A stretch of DNA of 17,981 nt from CAZQDP01 sp964592375 (GTDB lineage: Bacteria; Bacillota; Clostridia; RUG12999): the NCBI GenBank assembly GCA_964592375.1, contig CAZQDP010000052.1:1-17981 (forward strand), given 5' to 3'. A program made the position numbers and the translations under genes. Below, in pieces: positions 6,797 through 13,808 of this stretch (positions are counted from its first letter, which is position 1; every line of letters starts with the position of its first letter). The notes under the pieces are model-generated. The model made no database searches and was not told the DNA's origin. It saw only the letters and a program-made list of their open reading frames with translations.

Positions 6797-7999
6797 TCAT
6801 TTATCATATCGGAGATGATAAAGTAACTTTTGTGCCAATATCCCCAATAAGAGTAACGAAGGGATGCCAAGAAACAAGGCGACCTTTTTATCGGAGGAAG
6901 ACATTTTATGTGATTTTATAGGAGCGGCTACAGGAATGCTCTCCTCTTGTTGTCGATTTGCAAAATCAAAAAGCTTTGTTGAATTCACCATATAGGATTC
7001 GGAACGGGTAATGAGATAGCAACTGCCATCTGTTTTCATATACACCACTTGATTTCCGGATGCATAAAGATAAGATACCTGCGTGTCAATTTCAAACGAT
7101 TGATTGGTGGTGCCAAGCAGTGCGGCCGGATAGTGAAATAATTTACCGGTATCATCCACCACGTAAACAGACTTATTATCCAGCCCAATGTACTTTGTTT
7201 TCACATCCAGCGTAATGGGGCTAATCTTCAACGTTGTTTGGTTTGCTTCATCCCGTCCGCTCCCCCAAACAACAAGCTGTTTTTTCTTATTAATCCCTGC
7301 TGTAAGGCAAGCTGAAGACTCCAAATAAATCATGTTTGAAGAAACCTTTGCATAGGTGCGCAACAAGCTGTCTGCTTTATTTGGGTCAAGCACATACTCT
7401 TTATTATTTCCGGCACCATATACATCACCGTTTTTAGTAATATAAAAGCTTGCATTATCTCCTGCCGCAATCTCACTTGCACCTTTGGCAACGACAATGG
7501 GCTTGCCAACGAGATCCTGATTTGCACTTTGACCTAACTGGCCACTGATGTTATTGCCCCAAGCGTTCACAGTACCATCCTTCATCAGTGCAAGGAAAAA
7601 CCGCTTATCGCCTTCAAGGCCACCAATGGCGACCTTTTTCACTCCGCCCAAAATTAGCGTTGGCTTTTCCGACTTGTTGTTCATGAACAACAAAAGCATC
7701 AGGTCAGAAGATTGAGTGAGCATGAGTATGCTAGAATCCTTCGAATAAAAGCTTTTGATATTATCTGCAATTTTCACAAATTCTCCTAAAGAAACATCAG
7801 CTCGATTAGGAGCCTTATCCTCACAATACCAAAGGGTATTGTCCTTTAAAAGCACAGCCGTATAGCCCGACAATTTACTAAGTGCCGCAATATTTGAGGT
7901 ATTAAATTCTGCAACAGGCATGGTGTCCTGTACTGCATATGTATTTAGGATGGGCAAGCTAAGTATCATAATTAAAGCCAATAAAAAACGTATTATCAA
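6797..7999 (-). CDS. Secreted, membrane-anchored RCC1-like beta-propeller protein
   Basis: A 400-residue protein of unknown function. A hydrophobic signal peptide covers about residues 1-22. The exported region holds divergent RCC1/BLIP-II-type repeats: clearest are LMKDGTVNAWGNNISGQLGQ (138-157), FYITKNGDVYGAGNN (185-199), AGINKKKQLVVWGSG (235-248) and VYVVDDTGKLFHY (278-290), each an x-x-D/N-G-x-V/L-x-x-W/Y-G-type blade edge. A serine/lysine-rich linker and a C-terminal transmembrane helix (about 373-393) with a short basic tail (LLYHLRYDK) would anchor it on the outer face of the membrane. The start is TTG at 7999: GGGAGG lies 8 nt upstream and an in-frame stop lies two codons before. It sits in the dxs-ecf unit, 18 bp after the small membrane protein. 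RCC1-like folds usually bind proteins or ligands; nothing here shows which. Confidence 0.75.
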   Translation of the reverse strand: MIIRFLLALIMILSLPILNTYAVQDTMPVAEFNTSNIAALSKLSGYTAVLLKDNTLWYCEDKAPNRADVSLGEFVKIADNIKSFYSKDSSILMLTQSSDLMLLLFMNNKSEKPTLILGGVKKVAIGGLEGDKRFFLALMKDGTVNAWGNNISGQLGQSANQDLVGKPIVVAKGASEIAAGDNASFYITKNGDVYGAGNNKEYVLDPNKADSLLRTYAKVSSNMIYLESSACLTAGINKKKQLVVWGSGRDEANQTTLKISPITLDVKTKYIGLDNKSVYVVDDTGKLFHYPAALLGTTNQSFEIDTQVSYLYASGNQVVYMKTDGSCYLITRSESYMVNSTKLFDFANRQQEESIPVAAPIKSHKMSSSDKKVALFLGIPSLLLLGILAQKLLYHLRYDK

Positions 8000-8007
8000 A
8001 CATCAAA

Positions 8008-8013
8008 CCTCCC
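8008..8013 (-). promoter_or_regulatory. Shine-Dalgarno that fixes the TTG start of the RCC1-like gene
   Basis: GGGAGG on the minus strand stands 8 nt before TTG at 7999. An ATG at 8003 is only 4 nt from the Shine-Dalgarno and opens a frame of about 14 codons, so the TTG is the working start. Confidence 0.7.
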
Positions 8014-8017
8014 AAAT

Positions 8018-8521
8018 TTATTTTTTGAACCATTTTTTCTTTATATATATTTGTAATATAATATTTAAGGCATAGTCGTATACCCAAAATGCTACATTGC
8101 TTGCTAGAATGAATAAAACAAAGGGCAGCTGAACAGAAAAGTTCGCTACTAAGTACTTAATTATACCATATGAAAGAAAAAAAGCAAGATGAAAGACTAA
8201 TATTTTTAAAATAATCGTAAGCCATTTTCTTGTGCACTTTTCAAGCAGTAGCTTTGCGACGGGATACCATCCAAAGAAAAGGATATAGAGAAGTACGGCA
8301 TTTTTATCTGGAATAACTAAAAAGCCCAAAAGGCTTACCGCCACATAAACCATGGTCCCATAAATATATCCTGCTTCCAGAGCCGCCAAGCCCGCCATAG
8401 CACCCGCTAAGGCAAGTAGCGTGATGGTATTGGTTTTCAAAACCACGGTAAGGGTCAAAATAACCACAGACAATGCAACAAAAAGACCGCATAAAGCAAG
8501 GGTGCGCGCACTGGTTTTCAT
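8018..8521 (-). CDS. Small polytopic membrane protein, possible ECF S component
   Basis: A 167-residue hydrophobic protein with about five to six membrane helices: roughly 7-26, 29-49, 52-71, 76-92, 99-120 and 128-152. It ends in a lysine-rich tail (KKKWFKK). A small, mostly helical protein beginning with an Ala/Gly-rich first helix (residues 4-20) is what S components of ECF transporters look like, and the gene lies in the same unit as ecfA1-ecfA2-ecfT. The stretch PDKNAVLLYILFFGWYP (about 71-87) looks like a conserved family signature; from memory, similar unnamed proteins occur in other clostridia. The S-component idea is inference; no substrate-binding motif of a known S family (ThiT, BioY, RibU, FolT) was recognised. 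The ATG at 8521 has AAGGAG about 10 nt upstream and lies 4 bp after tlyA. Confidence 0.6.
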   Translation of the reverse strand: MKTSARTLALCGLFVALSVVILTLTVVLKTNTITLLALAGAMAGLAALEAGYIYGTMVYVAVSLLGFLVIPDKNAVLLYILFFGWYPVAKLLLEKCTRKWLTIILKILVFHLAFFLSYGIIKYLVANFSVQLPFVLFILASNVAFWVYDYALNIILQIYIKKKWFKK

Positions 8522-8525
8522 TGAT

Positions 8526-9326
8526 TTACAACTCCTTGTGAGACAATTGCACAATTTCTTCTATCATTTGGAGAGACACCACGTCGTCCCCCTTCGCTTT
8601 TACATACAATAAATATTCAATATTGCCCGAAGGCCCCTTCACTGGGGAAAAGGAAAGACCGGCCGGGCAAATTCCACGACTGCGAACAAAGGAGGTGATA
8701 TCCGAAACCACCTGCATATGGACATCCATATCACGAACCACACCATTTTTCCCTACTTTGTCCCTGCCGGCCTCAAATTGAGGCTTGATAAGGCATACCA
8801 TGGAAAAATCCATGGCGCAAAGAGCGAGTAGCGGATCGATTACCAGCTTTAGAGATATAAACGCCACGTCAATACTGATGAAATCGACTTTTTCGGGAAT
8901 GTGCTCTGCTGTAACATAGCGAAGATTGGTGCGTTCAAGGTTGACAACCCGAGGATCCTGTCGTAGCTGCCATGCAAGCTGGCCATAACCTACATCCACG
9001 GCATACACCCTTGCGGCGCCGCTTTGTAGCATCGCGTCGGTAAATCCACCGGTGGAAGCACCCGCATCCACCGCTATTTTATCCGAAAGTTCTATTTGGA
9101 ATACTTCCAAAGCCTTTTGAAGCTTGAGACCGCCTCTACTGACGAAAGGACAAGCACGACCCTTAATTTCGATGGGTACATTTTCATCTGTGGGAAGCCC
9201 TGCTTTGTCGCATTTTTGTTGCTTGATATATACAAGGCCTGCCATAATCAATGCTTGTGCCTTTTCGCGCGACTCACACAGTCCTCGCCGAACAAGCTCA
9301 ATATCCAGTCTATTTTTCGTTGCCAC
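8526..9326 (-). CDS. tlyA: TlyA family rRNA methyltransferase (S4-FtsJ)
   Basis: A 266-residue protein with an N-terminal S4 RNA-binding domain (about 4-62: RLDIELVRRGLCESREKAQALIMAG) joined through YVSRGG-like FVSRGGLKLQKAL to an FtsJ/RrmJ-type SAM methyltransferase domain. The SAM motif is VDAGASTGGFTD (86-97), followed by YAVDVGYGQLAW (108-119). Family role: TlyA methylates ribose 2'-O positions of rRNA (shown in mycobacteria); it was once annotated as haemolysin A. The start is GTG at 9326 with GGAGG 8 nt upstream. It overlaps the 3' end of dxs by 17 bp. The dxs-tlyA order is common in clostridia, but the argR-recN pair that often follows is not here. Confidence 0.94.
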   Translation of the reverse strand: MATKNRLDIELVRRGLCESREKAQALIMAGLVYIKQQKCDKAGLPTDENVPIEIKGRACPFVSRGGLKLQKALEVFQIELSDKIAVDAGASTGGFTDAMLQSGAARVYAVDVGYGQLAWQLRQDPRVVNLERTNLRYVTAEHIPEKVDFISIDVAFISLKLVIDPLLALCAMDFSMVCLIKPQFEAGRDKVGKNGVVRDMDVHMQVVSDITSFVRSRGICPAGLSFSPVKGPSGNIEYLLYVKAKGDDVVSLQMIEEIVQLSHKEL

Positions 9327-11190
9327 CCGATATTCCTCCGATAACCTTTTTAATCCTTTGTACTATGGAATTCATATCTAAACCGTTTACATTCAAAAGC
9401 TTTTGCACACTTCCGTGGGGAAGGGGTTTGTCCGGCAGTGCCATGGAGAACACACTGCAAGAAAGCCCGCCGCGATGCAAAAGACTTGTTATTTGGCAGC
9501 CTATGCCTCCGCTCGCCACATTTTCCTCAACCGTAAAGAGCAGTGAATACTTTGCACCAAGTGTCAAAATCAACTGCTCATCCATTGGTTTTATGCACCG
9601 CAAATCCACCACAGCTACATCGATCCCTTGCAGAAATAATGCATTGGCAGTATCTAAGGCGGTTAAAACCATCCTGCCTGTTGCAATAATAACAGCCGCA
9701 GTGCCTTCTCTTACGACTTCTCCCTTTGCCGGCAAATAGGGGTTTTTGTAGGTGGGACTGCCCCATTGCTCTCCCTTGGGATACAAAATTGCAACAGGTC
9801 CACGATGAACGGTTGTACTGTAAGTGAGTGCACGACGCAACTCTTCATAGCAGGAGGGCTCAAAAATAGTGAGGCCCGGCATATGTGATAGATAGGATAT
9901 GCCGTAAATACCCTGATGGGTTTCGCCATCTTCTCCAACAATACCGGAGCGATCCACCGCGAAGACCACATCGAGGCTTTGAAGGCATACATCGTGTAGC
10001 ACCTGATCATACCCGCGTTGCAGAAATGAGGAATACACCGCAAACACAGGGCGCATGCCACCTGCCGCAAGTCCGGCCGCCATGGTCACGCCATGCTGCT
10101 CCGCAATGCCAACATCGTAAAATCGATCAGGAAAGCGCCGCATAAATTCGCCAAGGCCGGTTCCGAGAGGCATCGCAGCGGTCATGGCAACAATTTTTTC
10201 GTTTTTTTCAGCAAGGGCACATAAGATCTCCCCGAATTTGGAAGAAAAATCCACAGTGGCATTGGCAATTTTTTTACCGGTAAGAGGATCAAATTTGCCG
10301 ATGCCGTGGTACATATCGGGATGGTGCTCTGCGGGTGCATAGCCCTTGCCTTTGGTGGTGCTAATATGGATTAAAATTTTGCCATCCATTTTTTTTATGC
10401 GCTCAAACAACCTCATGAGTGCAGTGATATTATGCCCGTCCACCGGGCCAAAATATTGAAAACCCATGCCTTCAAACAAAGTGTCAGGCAGAACAATCTG
10501 CTTTAATAAATCTTTTATTTTTTTTAGCACGCCGGCAAGGAATTTTCCGCAAAAAGGCAGAGCAGATATAGCGTGCTCTGCAATCTGCTTGGCATTATGG
10601 TAAAAAGAGGTGGAACGCAAAACACTAAGATATTTTGAAATGCTCCCCTCGTTTTTGGAGATAGACATTTGGTTGTCATTTAAAATCACAATTAAATTGG
10701 TATCTGTGTGTCCACAGTCATTAAATGCTTCAAAAGCCATGCCTCCAAAGGATGCATCGCCGATAATCGCAATGACATGCTCCTTGCCCCCACATAAGTC
10801 CCTTGCCCTTGCAAGCCCAAGCGCAGCGGAAACAGATGTGCCGCTGTGGCCGGTATTGAAAATATCATGGGGACTTTCGGCACTTTTCGGAAAACCGGAT
10901 AACCCCTGCCAAGAGCGAAGTGTATGCATCTTGGAAAAGCGCCCGGTCAGCATTTTGTGCACATACGACTGATGCCCCACATCCCATATGATTTTATCAC
11001 TGGGGCTATCAAATATATAATGAAGGCAAATGGTAAGTTCCACAACGCCTAAATTGGAGGCCAAATGCCCTCCGCAATTTGCCACGGTTTCAACAAGAAA
11101 ACGGCGAACCTGTGCAGAGAGTGCTTCCAGCTCTTTCATATTTAGTGTTTTCAAATCCGCAGGCGAATTGATTTTGTCTAAATCGATCAT
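9310..11190 (-). CDS. dxs: 1-deoxy-D-xylulose-5-phosphate synthase
   Basis: A 626-residue thiamine-diphosphate enzyme that condenses pyruvate and glyceraldehyde 3-phosphate, the first step of the MEP isoprenoid (and thiamine/pyridoxal precursor) pathway. Motifs: GGHLASNLG (40-48, H42), WDVGHQSYVHK (69-79, H73), and the ThDP/Mg site from GDAS at 144 to the NDN at 171-173. The pyrimidine-domain YDVGIAEQHGV carries the cofactor-activating glutamate, and the C-terminal transketolase domain has VDLRCIKPMD and EENVASGGIG. The length is normal. The usual G-D-G-A-x-T-G-G here reads G-D-A-S-F-G-G, a small variation. The ATG at 11190 has AGGTGG 4 nt upstream, behind the promoter at 11237-11265. It heads a long leftward unit. 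Confidence 0.97.
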   Translation of the reverse strand: MIDLDKINSPADLKTLNMKELEALSAQVRRFLVETVANCGGHLASNLGVVELTICLHYIFDSPSDKIIWDVGHQSYVHKMLTGRFSKMHTLRSWQGLSGFPKSAESPHDIFNTGHSGTSVSAALGLARARDLCGGKEHVIAIIGDASFGGMAFEAFNDCGHTDTNLIVILNDNQMSISKNEGSISKYLSVLRSTSFYHNAKQIAEHAISALPFCGKFLAGVLKKIKDLLKQIVLPDTLFEGMGFQYFGPVDGHNITALMRLFERIKKMDGKILIHISTTKGKGYAPAEHHPDMYHGIGKFDPLTGKKIANATVDFSSKFGEILCALAEKNEKIVAMTAAMPLGTGLGEFMRRFPDRFYDVGIAEQHGVTMAAGLAAGGMRPVFAVYSSFLQRGYDQVLHDVCLQSLDVVFAVDRSGIVGEDGETHQGIYGISYLSHMPGLTIFEPSCYEELRRALTYSTTVHRGPVAILYPKGEQWGSPTYKNPYLPAKGEVVREGTAAVIIATGRMVLTALDTANALFLQGIDVAVVDLRCIKPMDEQLILTLGAKYSLLFTVEENVASGGIGCQITSLLHRGGLSCSVFSMALPDKPLPHGSVQKLLNVNGLDMNSIVQRIKKVIGGISGGNEK

Positions 11191-11236
11191 ACAACCACCT
11201 AATTAAAATTAAAGTTTTCATCATTCGTATCATATT

Positions 11237-11265
11237 ATTATAACACAATGTAATTTAAAAGTAAA
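11237..11265 (-). promoter_or_regulatory. Sigma-A-type promoter of dxs and downstream genes
   Basis: On the minus strand, TTTACT (11265-11260) and TATAAT (11242-11237) stand 17 bp apart. Transcription would start near 11230, giving about 40 nt of leader before the dxs ATG. The -10 is perfect; the -35 matches four of six positions. Confidence 0.75.
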
Positions 11266-11352
11266 GCATTCAACCTTGGTTTTTACAAGCGTCTATTGAT
11301 GCATTTTAATTTTAAGTGATATTTTGTGAAAATTGATAATATGTATAAATGT

Positions 11353-11455
11353 GGATGCCATCGGGAATAATACTGCTAAACAAAGGTGTTTTTGACGGCA
11401 TGACGAAAAGAAAATCGTGCGCGGTGCGGCTTTATTTTTCGTCAAAAAACAGCAG
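11353..11455. repeat. Imperfect inverted-repeat block with competing stems
   Basis: This lies between the two divergent promoters. TGACGAAAA (11401-11409) can pair with TTTTCGTCA (11436-11444). Alternatively TTTTTGACG (11389-11397) can pair with CGTCAAAAA (11440-11448), nested inside CTGCT (11373-11377) with AGCAG (11451-11455). The two inner pairings compete for the same bases. ATGCC (11355-11359) can also pair with GGCAT (11397-11401). The internal loop is GC-rich compared with its surroundings. No gene is seen. It could be a small RNA, a regulator site or a degraded mobile remnant. Confidence 0.5.
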
Positions 11456-11482
11456 AAAAAAGGCTCGATTATGTAAACCAAT

Positions 11483-11511
11483 TTGACAAAAGATGCAGAA
11501 TGTAGTAAAAT
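11483..11511 (+). promoter_or_regulatory. Sigma-A-type promoter of the YabE-like gene
   Basis: A perfect TTGACA (11483-11488) and TAAAAT (11506-11511) are spaced by 17 bp. Transcription would start near 11518, leaving about 128 nt of untranslated leader before the ATG at 11646. Confidence 0.85.
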
Positions 11512-11517
11512 ATCGTT

Positions 11518-11645
11518 GTTTATGTTGTGACAGCAATAAGCTCCGAATTTGGTTATGTCTTGGGTAATGCAAGTATTTGCATAGTCTGCTAAACCCAGGC
11601 ACAGGTCAAAAAATGACCCGTAGAAAGACAAGGAGGTGTATTGTT
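11518..11645 (+). promoter_or_regulatory. Structured 5' leader of the YabE-like gene
   Basis: The leader can fold into a closed multi-branch element. The closing helix is TGTCTT (11556-11561) with AAGACA (11625-11630). Inside are a GGGT (11562-11565)/ACCC (11593-11596) helix enclosing a perfect hairpin ATGCAA-GTAT-TTGCAT (11567-11582), and a second hairpin GGTCA-AAAAA-TGACC (11604-11618). The closing helix ends directly at the Shine-Dalgarno AGGAGG (11631-11636). I do not recognise it as a known riboswitch; in particular it lacks the c-di-AMP (ydaO) motifs. The fold is from inspection only. Confidence 0.5.
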
Positions 11646-12710
11646 ATGGTATCAATTTTAAGGCAACTGGCGGGCGATAAATCCTTGCGCACCAGGCTGA
11701 CAGGAGCTGCTATTTTAGTAGCTGTATCGATTTCCATAATTATTACTTCCGCGCTCATATCCATGAAGACGATAACCATTTCGGACAGCGGGACTGCTGT
11801 TGCATGCAAAACAATAGGCGGAACAGTGGAGGATGTTTTATCCAAAGCAGGAATCTCACTTCGCGAGGGGGACATTGTTTTCCCCGGGCTAGGCTACAGA
11901 TTAACATCCAATTTATCCGTCAATATTTTAAGAGCCTTTCCTGTAAACATAACCGCAAATGGGCAGGTGATCCGGGTCAATACCGTAGGCTATACCGTTG
12001 AGGAAGTACTGAGTGCTAACGGAATAAGCCTTGGGGAGAATGATGTGGTAAATCCTGCACCTGATTCGGTTGTTACTGCTGATATGAACATCAGTGTGGT
12101 AAAGGTTGCCAAGTACATGACGACCAAAAGTGAGGAAATTCCTTTTAAAACCATTTCGAAGCCCAACAGTAAATTAGAGCGCGGAACTGTGAAAGTGATC
12201 ACAGAGGGCAAAAAAGGTGTCAAAGAAGTGGTTTACAATATGGTTGTTAGAGATGGCGTGGAGGTATCCAAAGAAGTTGTTGGTGAAAGAATCGTAACCC
12301 CGGCGGTTGATGCAGTCAGTGAATATGGTTCTCGTATGACTGCACTTGTATCTCGTGGCACTGACCTTCCCCGCGAAGGTGAACCCGCGGCGTACAGCAG
12401 GGTGATTACATGTAATGCTTCTGCATACACAGCTTCGACATGCGGAAAATCCCCGTCCAGCAAAGGCTATGGCATCACAGCCACCGGTGCGAAGGCCAAA
12501 AGAGGTATTATTGCGGTTGATCCGTCTGTAATACCGCTTGGCACAAGGGTCTATATTGAATCTGCGGACGGAGCGTACTCCTATGGGTATGCCGTGGCGG
12601 CAGATACAGGCGGAGCCATAAAAGGCAACAAGGTAGACTTGTATATGGACTCGTACAGTCAATGTACGCAGTTTGGCCGCCGAAGGGTAAAGGTATATAT
12701 TTTAAATTAA
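11646..12710 (+). CDS. yabE: YabE-like cell-wall protein with DUF348, G5 and 3D domains
   Basis: A 354-residue exported, probably membrane-anchored protein. Basic residues precede one transmembrane/signal-anchor helix (about 20-40). Two DUF348 repeats follow (about 44-86 and 100-142), each with V-E-D/E-V-L-x-x-x-G-I-S-L. A G5 domain (about 152-227) comes next, then a linker, then a C-terminal 3D domain (about 276-350). The 3D aspartates are seen at D292 (AVDPSVIPLG), D320 (AADTGG) and D331 (KVDLYM). Family role: 3D domains share the MltA-like fold of peptidoglycan lytic enzymes; G5 domains bind wall sugars. The ATG at 11646 has AAGGAGG 9 nt upstream. The position just before ksgA matches yabE of B. 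subtilis. It ends at its own terminator, so it appears monocistronic. Confidence 0.92.
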   Translation: MVSILRQLAGDKSLRTRLTGAAILVAVSISIIITSALISMKTITISDSGTAVACKTIGGTVEDVLSKAGISLREGDIVFPGLGYRLTSNLSVNILRAFPVNITANGQVIRVNTVGYTVEEVLSANGISLGENDVVNPAPDSVVTADMNISVVKVAKYMTTKSEEIPFKTISKPNSKLERGTVKVITEGKKGVKEVVYNMVVRDGVEVSKEVVGERIVTPAVDAVSEYGSRMTALVSRGTDLPREGEPAAYSRVITCNASAYTASTCGKSPSSKGYGITATGAKAKRGIIAVDPSVIPLGTRVYIESADGAYSYGYAVAADTGGAIKGNKVDLYMDSYSQCTQFGRRRVKVYILN

Positions 12711-12737
12711 AGAAAAATTGGGTTTAGTAAAAGACAA

Positions 12738-12770
12738 AATAAGGGCTGCACTTTGCAGCCCTTATTCTCT
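12738..12770 (+). terminator. Intrinsic terminator after the YabE-like gene
   Basis: A 13-bp perfect inverted repeat (12738-12750 with 12754-12766, core GGGCTGC/GCAGCCC) lies 27 bp after the stop. The T tract on the plus strand is interrupted (TTATTCTCTT), so termination may be incomplete. The stem is strong, and the promoter of ksgA starts immediately after it. Confidence 0.8.
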
Positions 12771-12775
12771 TGGAG

Positions 12776-12804
12776 TAGACAAATCAAGGAATATATGATA
12801 TAAT
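12776..12804 (+). promoter_or_regulatory. Sigma-A-type promoter of ksgA-obg
   Basis: TAGACA (12776-12781) and TATAAT (12799-12804) are spaced by 17 bp, with a TG one base upstream of the -10. Transcription would start near 12811, about 100 nt before ksgA. It follows directly on the terminator of the preceding gene. Confidence 0.8.
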
Positions 12805-12911
12805 ATTTTATATGTGAATTTTCTTCGGAGCCTTGCATTTCGGCGGTCTTTTGGAAGAGTTAAAGGTACTGAGGAGAAAACAAAAGAATGATAAAGTGTT
12901 CGGAGGATAAG

Positions 12912-13802
12912 ATGGATTTAACTTCACCGGTCCATATTAAAAATTTAATGAGCAAATACGGCAAACGCTTTGCCAAATCCCTCGGTCAGAATTTTCTGAT
13001 TGACAGCAGCGTGATAGATACAATCGTAGGTTCAGCAGGTATCGATGAGCAAACCGGTGTACTGGAAATTGGACCCGGTATTGGCGTGCTTACCCAGAGG
13101 CTTGCGCCTATTGCCAAAAAAGTCGTGGCGGTTGAGGTGGACAAGAGCCTGATGCCGTTGCTTACTGAAACGGTGGGGCAGTTTGAAAACCTGCTAGTTA
13201 TCTATCGTGATATTTTAAAAACAGATATAGAAAAGCTTATTTCCGAAGAGTTTATGGGCATCAAGGTGAAGGTTGCAGCCAATTTGCCTTATTATATTAC
13301 CACACCAATACTCATGTATTTGATGGAAAAGCACTGGCTTTTTTCAGGGATTACCGTGATGGTACAAAAGGAAGTAGCAATGCGCATGGCAGCTGGGCCC
13401 GGAACCTCTGATTACGGCTCACTGAGCATTGCTCTTCAGTATTATGCGAATGTGCGCATTACGGGGCATATTCCGCCTTCATCGTTTATGCCACCGCCAA
13501 AGGTGCATTCCTGCATTGTGCAGCTGGATATTCTGGCGGAGCCTTCCGTCAAGGTGAAAAAGCCGGCCATGTTTTTCAGAGTGGTAAAAGCGGCATTTGG
13601 GCAAAGGCGTAAAACGCTAACCAATGCTTTGGCAGGTGGCGGTGTATGCACCAAGGCAGAGGCTGCCTTGGCGATTGAACAGTTGGGACTTCGGGAGGAT
13701 ATACGAGGAGAGCGGCTATCCAAAGAGCAGTTTGCACTGCTGGCGGATTGTCTTTTGAATATGCAGTCGGAGCAATTGGAAAAACTCAGTGGGAAAGGAT
13801 AA
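12912..13802 (+). CDS. ksgA: 16S rRNA dimethyladenosine transferase KsgA/RsmA
   Basis: A 296-residue SAM enzyme that dimethylates two adjacent adenosines (A1518/A1519, E. coli numbering) near the 3' end of 16S rRNA, late in small-subunit assembly. The N-terminal KSLGQNFLID (residues 22-31), SAM motif LEIGPGIGVLT (51-61), acidic E75 and catalytic NLPY (124-127) are all present, as is the C-terminal FGQRRKTLTNAL block. The start is set at the ATG at 12912, 5 nt after GGAGG, because it fits the family N-terminus. An in-frame ATG at 12888, with GAGGAG 11 nt upstream, would add eight residues and cannot be excluded. B. subtilis has rnmV (5S maturase M5) before ksgA; it is missing here. The obg start follows 6 bp later. 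Confidence 0.96.
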   Translation: MDLTSPVHIKNLMSKYGKRFAKSLGQNFLIDSSVIDTIVGSAGIDEQTGVLEIGPGIGVLTQRLAPIAKKVVAVEVDKSLMPLLTETVGQFENLLVIYRDILKTDIEKLISEEFMGIKVKVAANLPYYITTPILMYLMEKHWLFSGITVMVQKEVAMRMAAGPGTSDYGSLSIALQYYANVRITGHIPPSSFMPPPKVHSCIVQLDILAEPSVKVKKPAMFFRVVKAAFGQRRKTLTNALAGGGVCTKAEAALAIEQLGLREDIRGERLSKEQFALLADCLLNMQSEQLEKLSGKG

Positions 13803-13808
13803 AAAAGC

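Noticed and set aside
9251..9739. Plus-strand 162-codon frame
   Set aside because: It lies antisense to dxs and tlyA, which have full family motifs; no Shine-Dalgarno or known domain was seen.
11191..11645. Possible replication origin at the strand-divergence point
   Set aside because: Only one imperfect DnaA-box-like site (TGTGGATGC at 11350-11358) was found, with no cluster of boxes and no dnaA/dnaN nearby.
11518..11645. c-di-AMP (ydaO-type) riboswitch before the YabE-like gene
   Set aside because: The conserved ydaO blocks (GGGGGA/ACCCA region and the ACCCGACAGCTAACC-like segment) are not present.
12174..12662. Minus-strand 162-codon frame opposite the YabE-like gene
   Set aside because: It lies antisense to clear G5 and 3D domains, with a cysteine/arginine-rich composition typical of a shadow frame.
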